Below, piece after piece: positions 1-9,008 of a stretch of 64,000 nt of DNA. The notes under the pieces are model-generated. The model saw nothing but the letters and a program-made list of their open reading frames with translations, was not told where the DNA came from and made no database searches. Every line of letters starts with the position of its first letter. Within the stretch, counting starts at the first letter, position 1. The stretch covers positions 1 through 64,000 of the forward strand of contig JALEVV010000027.1 in the NCBI GenBank assembly GCA_022788185.1. Direction: 5' to 3'. This DNA is from Spirochaetales bacterium (GTDB lineage: Bacteria; Spirochaetota; Spirochaetia; Sphaerochaetales; Sphaerochaetaceae). The translations under genes were made by a program, and so were the position numbers.

Positions 1-2
1 GC

Positions 3-176
3 GTGAACATACAGAAGAAGGGGTACGAAATGATGACAATACCCGTGGACGGCGGGAAATCAACGCCTGTGGAGACGAACATGGTGGACGACCGTGCGAA
101 CGCACCTAAGAAGCCCAACGTCGAGAAAGCAGGAATAGTTCCTGAGAATACGACTCAGGAAGCTCCCTGCCTTTAG
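3..176 (+). CDS. 3' end of an unidentified ORF (5' truncated by window)
   Basis: Frame 3 is open from the window edge for 57 codons to a TAG at 174-176. The peptide begins near NIQKKGYEMM and ends in a polar, proline-rich tail (ending EAPCL). No domain is recognisable and the true start lies outside the window. It abuts a decayed ATPase fragment, so it may itself be a remnant. Confidence 0.3.
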   Translation: MNIQKKGYEMMTIPVDGGKSTPVETNMVDDRANAPKKPNVEKAGIVPENTTQEAPCL

Positions 177-180
177 GCGG

Positions 181-372
181 GAAAGTTGTCACATCCAGAT
201 TGCACAACGGATCAGCAGTGAGGAAACGGAAAGACGGGAGTATGGAAATATGCTTTCTATCGCAGATAACTACCCGAAGTATGTACTGAGAACCGATGTT
301 TTTGAAGGATGTAATTACGAGGGGATCAGGACGATGCATGTGGCAGATTTTCTGCTCAGTGAAGAATACTGA
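181..372 (+). pseudogene. C-terminal remnant of a DUF4143-type AAA ATPase
   Basis: The plus frame starting at 181 encodes about 63 residues with the pattern ETERREYGNMLSIADNYPKY, then YEGIRTMHVADFLLSEEY and a TGA stop at 370-372. This matches from memory the end of the ATP-binding proteins carrying an AAA_14 domain followed by DUF4143 (REFGNLL, DNYPKYV, GI-HIADFLL). Nothing upstream supplies the P-loop part and no suitable start exists, so this is the tail of a deleted gene. These ATPases are abundant and often decayed in host-associated anaerobes. Confidence 0.65.
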
Positions 373-457
373 GATCTTACTTTTCGACCCGGATGCTCAG
401 ATAAGGAAGATATATACGTGTATCAGTAATCGGCAGAAAACCTGCTTTGGGTGGTTT

Positions 458-711
458 CATGGGGAATAGAAACATCGCAGTTCGTTTTCACTTGCGGTGC
501 AGCCTTTCAGGAGCGAAGAGATAGCCTTTACCGATAGATTGCCATCCCTGTAATCTTTTCCGAATTTCTTCTTTACAGCCTCTGTCTGAAATTCCGCTGT
601 TCAGTCAATTATCAAAAAGGCAGGATCAATCAGAAGATCCTTATAGTCAGATCCGGCGTGGTGCATATGGTGTGCATCTCTTGCCTTATCCGCTTCTCTT
701 ACTTGGTGCAC
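458..711 (-). pseudogene. Unassigned protein-coding remnant
   Basis: On the minus strand one reading frame is protein-like over about 84 codons with a single internal stop at 601-603. It shows a His-rich patch (ARDAHHMHHAGSDY) and, after the stop, a charged stretch (TEAVKKKFGKDYRDG). Composition and frame continuity suggest a decayed gene, but I cannot assign a family. A superficial likeness to a nuclease HH-A motif is too short to use. The rest of 373-769 shows nothing else. Confidence 0.25.
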
Positions 712-769
712 TCAGCCTAAATACTTTCCAAAGTCTGGGATTTTGTCCTCAGTTCCTTTGGGTTATTTT

Positions 770-910
770 CTCCCGACGCTAACAACGGCACCTGAAGGAA
801 GCATAAACGGGTGCAACTGCAGGATGCTCATCAATGAGCACGGAATAGAATACCCGTTCAATGAAGGGGAAAACACAATTGAATTTGTTCCCCTCAGTCA
901 AAAAGCCTGA
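770..910 (+). pseudogene. Cupredoxin-like domain remnant
   Basis: The plus frame ending in TGA at 908-910 reads APEGSINGCNCRM followed by GIEYPFNEGENTIEFVP. This pattern (INGCN, then an acidic loop and GENIIEFTP) is what I recall from the cupredoxin-like C-terminal domain of TauE/SafE-type heavy-metal membrane proteins. The final strand with its metal-binding Cys-Trp-Met-Gly-Met segment is missing and no start or transmembrane region is present upstream, so only a fragment survives. Confidence 0.45.
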
Positions 911-1429
911 AGGCTGATACCATAAGTAAGGCCATTACTTACGGATGATCAGTACTGGGGCCTGAGCTGAAACATAACAAATATCACTTTTTCCATCGGT
1001 CTGTTAATCAAACCTGTCAATGTAAGGAGGCTTAAGCGAATTACAATTCCAAAATGTTGATGTGACACGATTATCGTGTGTCGTTGCACAGGAGAAACAA
1101 AATATCAGAGCAAGCAGTGTAGAATTTTTATGTATATGCCGTAAACCGGACTATATATAATACATGACGGAACTGCAGTTGATAACAGAGGGACAGAAGT
1201 ATGAAATATCATGATATTTCCTTTAAATACTAGCAAATAACTTCAAACCTATTGACTTTTTCCTCAAAAAATGGTTATTATAGTTAGTTTTCTTTCGCAA
1301 AAAGCGGATGTCGCACCGATGGTTTTATCTGAAAAATCTCTTTACCGGATGTCCGGTCTTCTGATACCGGCAGTCATAATTATTGTTTATAGGCATTGAG
1401 TCGTCTTTCACAGATTAAGGAGAATTACC
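911..1429. other. Non-coding stretch upstream of the VirD4 operon
   Basis: About 520 bases with no supported gene. It becomes AT-rich towards 1130-1400 and holds one credible promoter (1252-1281, listed separately). The upstream part may be further decayed coding sequence, but no frame looks protein-like. Confidence 0.4.
1252..1281 (+). promoter_or_regulatory. Candidate sigma-70 promoter for the VirD4 operon
   Basis: TTGACT at 1252-1257 and TATTAT at 1276-1281 are separated by 18 bases. A transcript would start near 1288 and carry a leader of about 140 bases before the ATG at 1430. Confidence 0.5.
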
Positions 1430-2047
1430 ATGAAGGACTATCTGATTCTGAATCCCGCACTGGATTCGCTTTCCAATGAGCACACTCTCGCGCTTTTTGT
1501 GGGAAAGGGACAGGAGCATTTTGTGGATGGCTTTCTGTCCCATTTCACGGAGTGTGTGCTGAGGACCAAAGGGCTGGAAGGAAATATCCAGCCGCTGGCA
1601 CTTGAGTATCCTCCCCCGGGATCCACGCTCATTGACTTTGAGCTTTTCTTTGATTCGCCATTCTCAGCATCGCGACTGGCTGCATTTGAAGGGCTTTTCT
1701 TCATAGACCTCTCAGCCTATGCAGGCTATGAGAATTCCCGGGAACTGAGAATGCTTCGTGATTACATCGCAGCGGAAAAGGACATTACCTTCGTCATTGC
1801 CACGGCCGGTACCGAAAGGTCTGCGGCGTTAAAGGTCTTCGAAGCGGTTTCACGGGGGCAGACTGCGGAACTGGTAACGGTCGATACAGTGGCACTGAAG
1901 GCTGATCTCGGAATCAGGAAGGGGGTGCTCACCGCAGAGGATGAGGATCTTATCGACTCGCTTTCAGGCATGATAGCTGACAGGGGCGCGGTTGAAAGCA
2001 TTATCTCTGCCGTAATGGGCAGTGCCGGAAGAGAGGTGTCACGATGA
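1430..2047 (+). CDS. Hypothetical partner of the VirD4-like ATPase
   Basis: A 205-residue soluble protein whose ATG follows AAGGAG at a normal distance. I do not recognise a named family. Residues around 90-125 read like alternating strands and helices of an ATPase fold: a hydrophobic strand ending in Asp (EGLFFIDLSAYAGY) and a second strand FVIATAG. There is no Walker A motif. Its last codons overlap the start of the downstream coupling ATPase (ATGA), so the two are probably co-translated and may act together. Confidence 0.75.
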   Translation: MKDYLILNPALDSLSNEHTLALFVGKGQEHFVDGFLSHFTECVLRTKGLEGNIQPLALEYPPPGSTLIDFELFFDSPFSASRLAAFEGLFFIDLSAYAGYENSRELRMLRDYIAAEKDITFVIATAGTERSAALKVFEAVSRGQTAELVTVDTVALKADLGIRKGVLTAEDEDLIDSLSGMIADRGAVESIISAVMGSAGREVSR

Positions 2048-3882
2048 GTCTTGGTTTTCAGAGTCATGTAAGCCGGAAGAGTGCGGGCTTTCAGACCGTG
2101 AACGGTTTCAGGTCAAAGCTTACGCAGGTAGATTCCAGAGCGGAAGAGTGTGATAAGGCAGGTATCGTTCTTGATGTGGGAAGGGACGGAAAGGTGTGGT
2201 GCACGCCTCCTGAGGACCATGTGTTCATCACGGGTACAACCGGGACCGGTAAGACACGCCGCCTCATCGTCCCTTCAGTCCATATGATCGCATCTGCGGG
2301 AAACTCAATGGTCATCACCGATCCCAAGGGGGAAATATACGGCATGACTGCAGGAAACCTGAAAAAGAAGGGGTATGAGATATCGGTCCTGGACTTCCGG
2401 TCTCCTGCAACAAGCACCAGGTGGAATCCGCTCGCGATAGCGGAACTCTACTGGGAAAGAGGGGATGTGGCAGGCAGGGACAGGGCACTGCTGCTGATCA
2501 GGACGATTGCGGACATGCTCTCAGCCGGTGTCGCTTCAGATCGGGACAGGTTCTGGGAAGCGACCGCAAAGTCACTCTTCACGGGCTTTGCACAGTACCT
2601 GCTGCTCCACGGTGAAAAGGGCCAGCTTTCATTTGAAGCGATTTCGGACATTGCCTTCAGTGCCTTTGACTGCGTAAGTAGCTTAAGTGATGATAACCCT
2701 GATCAAAATAATGCATCAGAGGTGAAATCAAAGGCGGGCACGTTCTGGTACTACTACCACCACCTGAGAGATGATGATCCCATAAAGAAGGCGCTTGCAC
2801 CGATGATGATTTCATCCGCGCACCAGACCTTTGAGAGCATAAGAGTTACCTTTGAGTCCATGATGGCACCCTATGTGAACCAGAAGGGGCTCTGTGACAT
2901 GATGTGCGAATCCCAGATAAGTCTGGATTCTCTTGCCAGAGACAAAAGTGCGCTCTTCATCGTGATTCCCGATGACGAGAGCACGCTCTATCCCGTCATC
3001 GATATCATGATCGATGAGCTCTATACTGTGCTTATCGATGAGGCTGACAGAAACGGAGGAAAGCTGGAAAAGGAAGTCTTCTTCCTGCTTGATGAGTTCG
3101 GAACACTGGTATCGGAGACCAGGACCATAATTCCGGGCTTTGCCTCAATGATGTCCGCCTCAAGAAGCAGGGGAATCAGGTTTGCCATAGTGTGTCAGTC
3201 AGTCATGCAGCTGGTAAAGGCTTATGGCGACATGGCTGCCGTGATAATGGAAAACTGCCGCACCTGGGCAGTGCTTGCCAGCAGAAGCCATGAGCTCACG
3301 CTCATGCTTCAGAGGGCAGCAGGAGTGAGGGTGAGCGAGTTCTCGGGAAAGGAGATGCAGCTCTTTTCAGAAGCGGACTTAAGACAGCTTCAGCTGGGAG
3401 AAGTCCTTATCCTCAATGATAACGGCCCGTATCTCGGTCATATCATTGATATCTCCGAATACGGCTTTGATGAGGAAGCCTTTGAGAAGGTTCCTCAGAT
3501 TAACGTCGGCAGAAAGAAGCAGATGAAGAATAAGAAGTTCAGGTGGTATCCCGGACATGGGAATGTATCTGCTGAGAGAGAGGAATCGAACGAGAGTGTT
3601 CAGATAGCTGCGGATATATCATATGATTATCATCTTGGCTCCGCCCTCAGGGATGCCTTCATTGCAATCATGCTGTCTCAGGATGTGAATGAGAATAGGG
3701 ATGCACTCCTGAAGCGGACCCGGGATGCAGTCAATAAGTTCGCCATGCAGCCTGCGCTGAAGCCCTATATGGATACCTTCTACAGAGCATACAGGCACAT
3801 CGGTATGATGAGAGACGACGTCCTGGAAAAGTCGAGACTGCTGTACATTGATCCGATTGACGATGACTCAATTCCCTTCTGA
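2044..3882 (+). CDS. VirD4/TraG-family type IV coupling ATPase, soluble orphan
   Basis: A 612-residue ATPase of the kind that hands DNA or protein substrates to a type IV secretion channel. Walker A (GTTGTGKT) lies at about residues 62-70, preceded by the typical FITG strand and followed by VITDPKGEIY. Walker B (FFLLDEFG) lies near 345-353, followed by SASRSRGIRFAIVCQS, the conserved coupling-protein helix. Unlike conjugative VirD4 it has no N-terminal transmembrane segments. No relaxase, VirB4 or pilus genes are in view. It overlaps the 205-aa gene upstream by ATGA. It could be a relic of an integrative element or an ATPase recruited to another task. Confidence 0.85.
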   Translation: MSLGFQSHVSRKSAGFQTVNGFRSKLTQVDSRAEECDKAGIVLDVGRDGKVWCTPPEDHVFITGTTGTGKTRRLIVPSVHMIASAGNSMVITDPKGEIYGMTAGNLKKKGYEISVLDFRSPATSTRWNPLAIAELYWERGDVAGRDRALLLIRTIADMLSAGVASDRDRFWEATAKSLFTGFAQYLLLHGEKGQLSFEAISDIAFSAFDCVSSLSDDNPDQNNASEVKSKAGTFWYYYHHLRDDDPIKKALAPMMISSAHQTFESIRVTFESMMAPYVNQKGLCDMMCESQISLDSLARDKSALFIVIPDDESTLYPVIDIMIDELYTVLIDEADRNGGKLEKEVFFLLDEFGTLVSETRTIIPGFASMMSASRSRGIRFAIVCQSVMQLVKAYGDMAAVIMENCRTWAVLASRSHELTLMLQRAAGVRVSEFSGKEMQLFSEADLRQLQLGEVLILNDNGPYLGHIIDISEYGFDEEAFEKVPQINVGRKKQMKNKKFRWYPGHGNVSAEREESNESVQIAADISYDYHLGSALRDAFIAIMLSQDVNENRDALLKRTRDAVNKFAMQPALKPYMDTFYRAYRHIGMMRDDVLEKSRLLYIDPIDDDSIPF

Positions 3883-4034
3883 AGAAGGGTACATGTCCGC
3901 TCCGGAAAGGAGCGTGATGACCTTTGCCTTTGCGTCATCCGTGAAACCGCTGAAAGAGAAATAAACATCAGATGCATTAAGTATTAGAATGGAGGATATC
4001 GGAATATGGGAAATACAGGAAGCTGGATATCATT

Positions 4035-4477
4035 TTGACGGAAGAACAGAGGAGTTCCCTTGAAATGATAGTAAGAGAAGGCATGGGCTCCGCAATGGAG
4101 ATAAGGCGTGCCAACGTCATCCTCATGGTTGACGGATCACTTGACAAAGGGATGAAGGATGTCGATGTGGCCAAGGCCCTTGGCATCACCCCCAGGCAGT
4201 CCACAACATCAAGGCCAGATTCATTGACAGCACGGCAGGACATGGGGAAGAAGTGGCAGGAAAGGCTGGGAATGCAGTGAAAAGAAAGGAGAGGAATACT
4301 CCTCCTATTCCGCCGAAGTGTACAGGCGATGTGGAGGCGAGGATAATAGCGCTTGCCTGCTCTGAGCCCCCGGAAGGGAGATCGAAATGGACGCTGAGGC
4401 TTCTTTCCGAAAAGTCCGTGGAGCTGAAGATAATAGACTCCATATCCCATATGCAGGTGGGAAGGATACTAAAATAA
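4035..4477 (+). mobile_element. IS630-type transposase remnant, frameshifted and truncated
   Basis: The first frame (TTG at 4035) gives the IS630 helix-turn-helix start, with RRANVILMVDG and DVAKALGITPRQ. Near 4200 the reading shifts by one frame and continues VHNIKARFID, then DVEARIIALACSEPPEGRSK and WTLRLLSEK, up to a TAA at 4475-4477. That is the N-terminal DNA-binding half of an IS630 transposase; the DDE catalytic half is absent. A perfect 8-bp hairpin (AGCGGGTG-TCT-CACCCGCT, 4479-4497) follows directly and could be a terminator or an element-end relic. Confidence 0.75.
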
Positions 4478-4712
4478 TAGCGGGTGTCTCACCCGCTCTT
4501 GAGGGGGACCCGGGTCTACCGACCAGCCCCTAACTGGTTATCCAGCTATCTATAATATAGATGAACGAGATATAAAATCAATGTATATTAATTGGGATAA
4601 TTGAAAGTATTATAGCTTCTATTGTAGAAATAGTCGAATTATGGCTATATCAATCAAACCGACTCTCGAACACTTCTTTCTTCTTTAATAGTTCATTAAC
4701 TGGCATCTCAGC

Positions 4713-5682
4713 AGTTTCCGCATCATCGTGGAGTCCTGCGTAATAGATGCGGGATACGGCACCGGAAGCAACATAAACTTCTTCTATGACGGCTCCCACA
4801 ATCTTAAGGTAGGCTATATCACCAGGGTGAAGTCCTGTGACGCAAACCTCAAGTCCATGATAGAGAAAGAGTTGCCCACTCTTGACAGCAGGGAGAATTT
4901 CGTCAGGTACTGCGACAGGTACCTCTTCATAAAGAGGCAGAAGGTCTGTGTGGGGTCGAAAAAGGACCAGCCTGCATGGCTATACCTGGGAATGGATCTG
5001 GAGAGGCTCAACGACGAGCAGAGGAAACTCTTCAGGAAGGCATCGAAGGAGAAGCTTACCGATGACGAGGTGTTCGATGCAATGGAGGGCGAAGGGTTGT
5101 TTGCGGTACTGTCCGGCAATGAATACTCAATAGATGAAATCTTTCCGGCATACTACCAGAGGCAGGCCGCAGAGCAGGTGTTTGACTTCGCCAGGAACTA
5201 CACCTAGCTCGTTCCTCTGAGGATACACAACGAGAACACCTTCAGGGGGCATGTCCTTCTTTCATACAACGCCACCTGCGTCGTGAAGATGATCCACATG
5301 AAGATGGGAAAGGAGGGATATATTTTCGGTTCATCGCTTTCGGTACTCAGGAACCTCAAGTGCACAGCATACACCTCAAAGCTGATAACCGATGTGCCCC
5401 CAAATGCCATAAACGACATATACAGACTTTTCGGCATAGGCCATAGACTTCACCTCCGAAGGCGGTCTTATTCTTGAGTCTGAACGAAAGAAGGAAAAGG
5501 GACGTAAAGCAGCAGCCGGCAACAAGGATGTGCCCAAGAGGAAGCCAGGACGCCCCAAAGGAAGCCTCAACAGGAAGACGCTTGCAAGGATGAGACTGGA
5601 GGCGGAAAACGCTCCTGAAAAGAGGAGGCCGAGGAGACCGAAAGGGTCGAAGAACAAGAAAGCGCAGGATACTGGTAATTGA
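4713..5682 (+). mobile_element. IS1634/IS4-type transposase remnant with AT-hook tail
   Basis: The frame from about 4713 encodes the second half of a DDE transposase (VIDAGYGTG with the catalytic-type Asp, then YYQRQAAEQVFDFARN, the conserved Glu region). A TAG at 5205-5207 interrupts it; the same frame continues LVPLRIHNENTFRGHVLLSY through about 5430. A frameshift then leads into a basic tail with PGRPKGSLNRKT and RRPRRPKGSKNKK, two AT-hook-like motifs, ending at TGA 5680-5682. The N-terminal part is missing. Truncation, nonsense codon and frameshift make it non-functional. Confidence 0.75.
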
Positions 5683-5751
5683 TTCACATCATCCTCATTA
5701 TGCTTGAAGTTGTGTGCTTATAAAAAACGCTCGGGAATTAGAGATTATCGG

Positions 5752-5770
5752 AAAAGCCGTCGGGCTTTTT
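5752..5770 (+). terminator. Small hairpin with T tract
   Basis: AAAAGCC (5752-5758) pairs with GGCTTTT (5763-5769) around a GTCG loop and ends in T residues. It lies in the 329-base gap 5683-6011, which otherwise holds AT-rich sequence and no gene. Confidence 0.45.
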
Positions 5771-6011
5771 ACGATATGCCGAATAAGGTCACCGACAGTA
5801 ACGGGTGAATCAGCTCCGTTTATTATTTCTTTATCCGGACCTGATGTTATCAAAATACTGATAGTCTGATCGTAAGCAGTGAAATCATAATCAGATTATT
5901 CTGTCAGTGTGCAATTCCGGAGAAAATGGGTATTATGTTATCAGAAATATTTAATTGCCCATTATTCGGAAAAGATTGTATATATTCCGTATTTGGAGTA
6001 AAATTATTTTC

Positions 6012-6896
6012 ATGAAATATATCGGAGTCAAAGAAGCAGCTAAGAAATGGGGTATATCGGACAGAAGGGTCAGAATCCTCTGTGAGGATGGAAGAGTGGA
6101 GGGTGCGATCAAGCTTGAATGGTCGTGGACGATCCCGGCAGATGCACCCAAGCCGTTCGACGGCAGGGTCATGAGACCTTTCAAGAACTACAGCGTCAGA
6201 CTCGGTACGATCGACATCAATACGCTTGAGAGTCTGAAGGCATCAGAAGTGCCTGACAGGGAAAGTGAGCTGTACGGGCGTCTCATCGAGAACACGCTCT
6301 TCCTTGCGCTTTCACTCGGACATAGGAAATACGATGCAAAGGATGTGAGAACGATTCTGAGCGGCAGGGTGATCTCATCATACCCGCTCTCCGAACACCT
6401 GCTTTATTCCAACTTCCGCTCCCTTCTGAAAAGGGAGGAAGTGAACACGCTTCCCTGGGATTCGAAGAGGGTGCTTGCACTCAACAGGTCATTCCTGCAG
6501 GGTGTGGATGATGCTGGCGGCGGCATATACAGGGATGGCTTTGCGGAAGGCTGGACCGGGGAAGGGGAGAGACTGAAGGTGTCCCTTCAGATGGAAACTC
6601 TTTTCATGCAGTTCGAAAGGGACTGGAAGGCTGTCCATCCGGTTTTCAAGGCAGTGCTCATGTTCGGGGAAACGATGAAGATAAAGCCGTTTGAGGAATA
6701 CAACGAGGAGTTCGCACTCCTCCTGCTTTCAGCCATGATCGTGTCATACGGATACCTTCCTCCCGCCTTCGATCCCTCCATGGCCGATGAGATCAACGCG
6801 GCCCTCTCGCTGGCCCTGAGAAGGGGCTCCTATCAGGATCTTGCGAGAATCGTGGAAAGATCGATGATAACGGGTTATCATATGAGTCATGTATGA
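6012..6896 (+). CDS. HTH protein with a degenerate Fic domain
   Basis: A 294-residue protein starting at ATG 6012 (the ORF-track TTG at 5955 adds an unlikely 19 residues). Residues 1-50 form a MerR/excisionase-like helix-turn-helix (YIGVKEAAKKWGISDRRV, then WTIPADAPKP). The rest has the order of a Fic protein: an ENT segment near 85, LALNRSFLQGVDDAGG..YRDG near 155-180, and a C-terminal IKPFEEYNEEFALLLL-GYLPP segment. The last aligns with the Fic signature HPFxxGNGRxxRLL, but the catalytic His is Lys and the GNGR loop is lost. AMPylation is therefore unlikely and a DNA-binding or regulatory role is inferred. It overlaps the amidohydrolase gene by 8 bases. Confidence 0.7.
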   Translation: MKYIGVKEAAKKWGISDRRVRILCEDGRVEGAIKLEWSWTIPADAPKPFDGRVMRPFKNYSVRLGTIDINTLESLKASEVPDRESELYGRLIENTLFLALSLGHRKYDAKDVRTILSGRVISSYPLSEHLLYSNFRSLLKREEVNTLPWDSKRVLALNRSFLQGVDDAGGGIYRDGFAEGWTGEGERLKVSLQMETLFMQFERDWKAVHPVFKAVLMFGETMKIKPFEEYNEEFALLLLSAMIVSYGYLPPAFDPSMADEINAALSLALRRGSYQDLARIVERSMITGYHMSHV

Positions 6897-8436
6897 TATT
6901 GTCATAAAGGGCGGCATCATAACGGATGGAACAGGGGGTGAACCCTTCGTCTCTGATGTCGCCGTAAAGGATGGAAGGATTGTGAGTGTTTCCCGCTCAA
7001 TAGACGGAAAAGCACTTAATGCCATAGCTGCAGAAGGGCTTCATGTGACGCCCGGCTTTATAGACTTTCACTGCCACAGTGAGGTTTACGGTCTTAAGGA
7101 CCCTTACATGAAGCACCGCATAGGACAGGGAATTACCACCGACCTCTGCGGTAACTGCGGAATAGGGCTTTTCCCTGCAAATGAGTATAAGGATTGGCTC
7201 TATCCCCTGAACAACGATGTACTCGGTCACTATGATTCGTACACCTGGAGTGATTTCGCCTCCTACCGGAAGCTCCTTGAGGGCAGGATGGGAATAAACC
7301 AGGCCTATCTTGTTTCCCATGCACCGCTGCGCGTGGCCGTGCTTGGACCTGAGTGCGGACGGGCTGCGGATGAAAATGAGATAAAGGCAATGTGCGCCCT
7401 GCTGGAAACCGCCCTTGACCAGGGGTGTAAGGGACTTTCCTCAGGACTCTACTACTCACCGTGCTCATCTGCCCGCCGGGATGAGCTTCTTGCCCTGTTA
7501 AAGACAGTTGCTTCCAGGGATAAGCTATTCTGTGTCCACCACAGAATAGAAGGTCCCGGAATAATAGGTTCGATCAGGGAAGTGCTGGAGCTTGCCCTTG
7601 AAACGGGAGTGCGCCTTGAAATAAGCCATCTGAAGATAATCGGAAAGAAGTACGGCTATCTTCTTGATGACATATTTGCGCTCATTGATGAATACATCGG
7701 TAAAGGCGTAAGGGTAAAGTTTGACCAGTATCCCTACCACTATGGATCGACGTCGCTTTTCTCCCTGCTCCCGGCGCATGTGCTGGCCCTTTCAAGACGC
7801 GAACAGGAAAGAGTGCTTAAGGATGAAGCAAAGCGAAGGCTCATAAAGGATGAAATGCTCCATCCAGACGGATGGGAGAGTCTCTATCCCGTCGTCGGAC
7901 CCGACGACATCTCGATCCTTGCCCTGGACCATACGAAAGCCTATGACGGCATGTCACTTTCCGAAGTGGGCAGAATGCTGGGAAAGGATCCGCTGGATGC
8001 GATGCTGGACCTCCTTTCCGATGAGGACGGGGCAGCCGTGATGATCGACATAACTGAAAGCGAGGATACGCTGAGAAGGATACTCGCACACCCGTTAATG
8101 TGCTTCGGAACAGACTCACTCTATTCCACACCCGATCCCCATCCAAGGAGCTTCTCGGCATCAATTCACCTGCTTGAGGATTATGTGCTGAGGGATAATG
8201 TGATATCATTTCCTGAAGCGATCAGGAAGATGACACATGAATGCGCCTCGAGACTTGGCCTCGATGACCTGGGCCTCATTAAGGAAGGTTGCCGCGCAGA
8301 CATCTGCCTCCTTGATCTGAAGAACCTTCACGCGGATGTGAAGCGGAACCGCGGCCTTGAATACGTCATAGTGAACGGCAGTGTTGCATATGAAAAAGGA
8401 GTGTACAAAGACACTCTGACAGGAGAGATAAAATGA
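6889..8436 (+). CDS. N-acyl-D-amino-acid deacylase family amidohydrolase
   Basis: A 515-residue cytoplasmic metal-dependent hydrolase. Known members remove N-acyl groups from D-amino acids or open related cyclic amides. The N-terminal beta-sandwich strand is followed by VTPGFIDFHCHSE (metal His-x-His near residues 60-62), then RIGQGITTDLCGNCGIG, the hallmark of the D-aminoacylase branch. Later metal ligands appear as CVHHRIEG, LEISHLKI and CFGTDSLY. The C-terminus (GCRADICLLDLKN, YVIVNGSVAYEKG) is the usual closing sandwich. The start codon overlaps the upstream stop and the end overlaps the HAD gene by ATGA. The exact substrate cannot be read from sequence. Confidence 0.85.
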   Translation: MYDIVIKGGIITDGTGGEPFVSDVAVKDGRIVSVSRSIDGKALNAIAAEGLHVTPGFIDFHCHSEVYGLKDPYMKHRIGQGITTDLCGNCGIGLFPANEYKDWLYPLNNDVLGHYDSYTWSDFASYRKLLEGRMGINQAYLVSHAPLRVAVLGPECGRAADENEIKAMCALLETALDQGCKGLSSGLYYSPCSSARRDELLALLKTVASRDKLFCVHHRIEGPGIIGSIREVLELALETGVRLEISHLKIIGKKYGYLLDDIFALIDEYIGKGVRVKFDQYPYHYGSTSLFSLLPAHVLALSRREQERVLKDEAKRRLIKDEMLHPDGWESLYPVVGPDDISILALDHTKAYDGMSLSEVGRMLGKDPLDAMLDLLSDEDGAAVMIDITESEDTLRRILAHPLMCFGTDSLYSTPDPHPRSFSASIHLLEDYVLRDNVISFPEAIRKMTHECASRLGLDDLGLIKEGCRADICLLDLKNLHADVKRNRGLEYVIVNGSVAYEKGVYKDTLTGEIK

Positions 8437-9008
8437 GACTGTATATTTTTGACATGGGCGGAGTGCTCCTGAAGAACTTCCACACCCTTCCTGAGATGGC
8501 AGGCAAAATGGGAATAAGCATTGATGAAATGAATGCGGACTGGGAGCTCTATGCACGCCCGCTCATGGAAGGCTACATGAGCGTCTGGGATTACTACGAC
8601 CATCTCAGGACCCACTTCGGATATACTCCGGAAGGTGATTTCTTCAAAGACACCTTCCACCCTACCAGAAACGAAGTGATGATTGACATCGCTTCGCGCC
8701 TTAAGGCAAAGGGCAATAAGGTCGTCATCGGATCAAATACATTCGCACCCCACTGGCCCATCATCGATAAGCTCGGCTACAGGGATGCCTTTACCGGCTT
8801 CTATGCATCCCATGAGATACACTTGATCAAGCCCGATAAGGAGTTCTGGCAGTACATCATGGAAAAGGAAGGGGAAACACCTGAGAACACCACCTTCATC
8901 GATGACTACGTTGAGAACATCGAAGGGGCAAAAGCGCTGGGAATCGAGTGCTTCAACTACACAGGGGACGATAAGGCACTTCTTGAGTTCTTCTCCGGAA
9001 GGATATGA
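8433..9008 (+). CDS. HAD-superfamily hydrolase (YihX-like)
   Basis: A 191-residue phosphatase-type protein. Motif I is IFDMGGVLLKN at residues 4-14, with the nucleophile Asp but Gly in place of the second Asp, as in the YihX/epoxide-hydrolase-N branch. Motif II is VVIGSNT (IGSN), motif III is the Lys in LIKPDKEFW, and motif IV is TTFIDDYVENIEGA. A helical cap sits between motifs I and II. Substrate unknown; small sugar or nucleotide phosphates are typical. It overlaps both neighbours by ATGA and is part of the 6012-9646 operon. Confidence 0.8.
   Translation: MRLYIFDMGGVLLKNFHTLPEMAGKMGISIDEMNADWELYARPLMEGYMSVWDYYDHLRTHFGYTPEGDFFKDTFHPTRNEVMIDIASRLKAKGNKVVIGSNTFAPHWPIIDKLGYRDAFTGFYASHEIHLIKPDKEFWQYIMEKEGETPENTTFIDDYVENIEGAKALGIECFNYTGDDKALLEFFSGRI

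Noticed and set aside
604-711. Minus-strand ARDAHHMHHAGSD stretch that faintly recalls the Cas9 RuvC-III HH-A-x-D motif
   Set aside because: Only about 36 codons, spacing to the Asp differs, the downstream sequence does not match Cas9, and there are no CRISPR repeats or cas genes in the window.
4501-4545. GC-rich folded segment after the IS630 remnant as a possible tRNA
   Set aside because: The arms do not form a cloverleaf and there is no T-loop GTTCGA-type sequence or CCA-side acceptor pairing.
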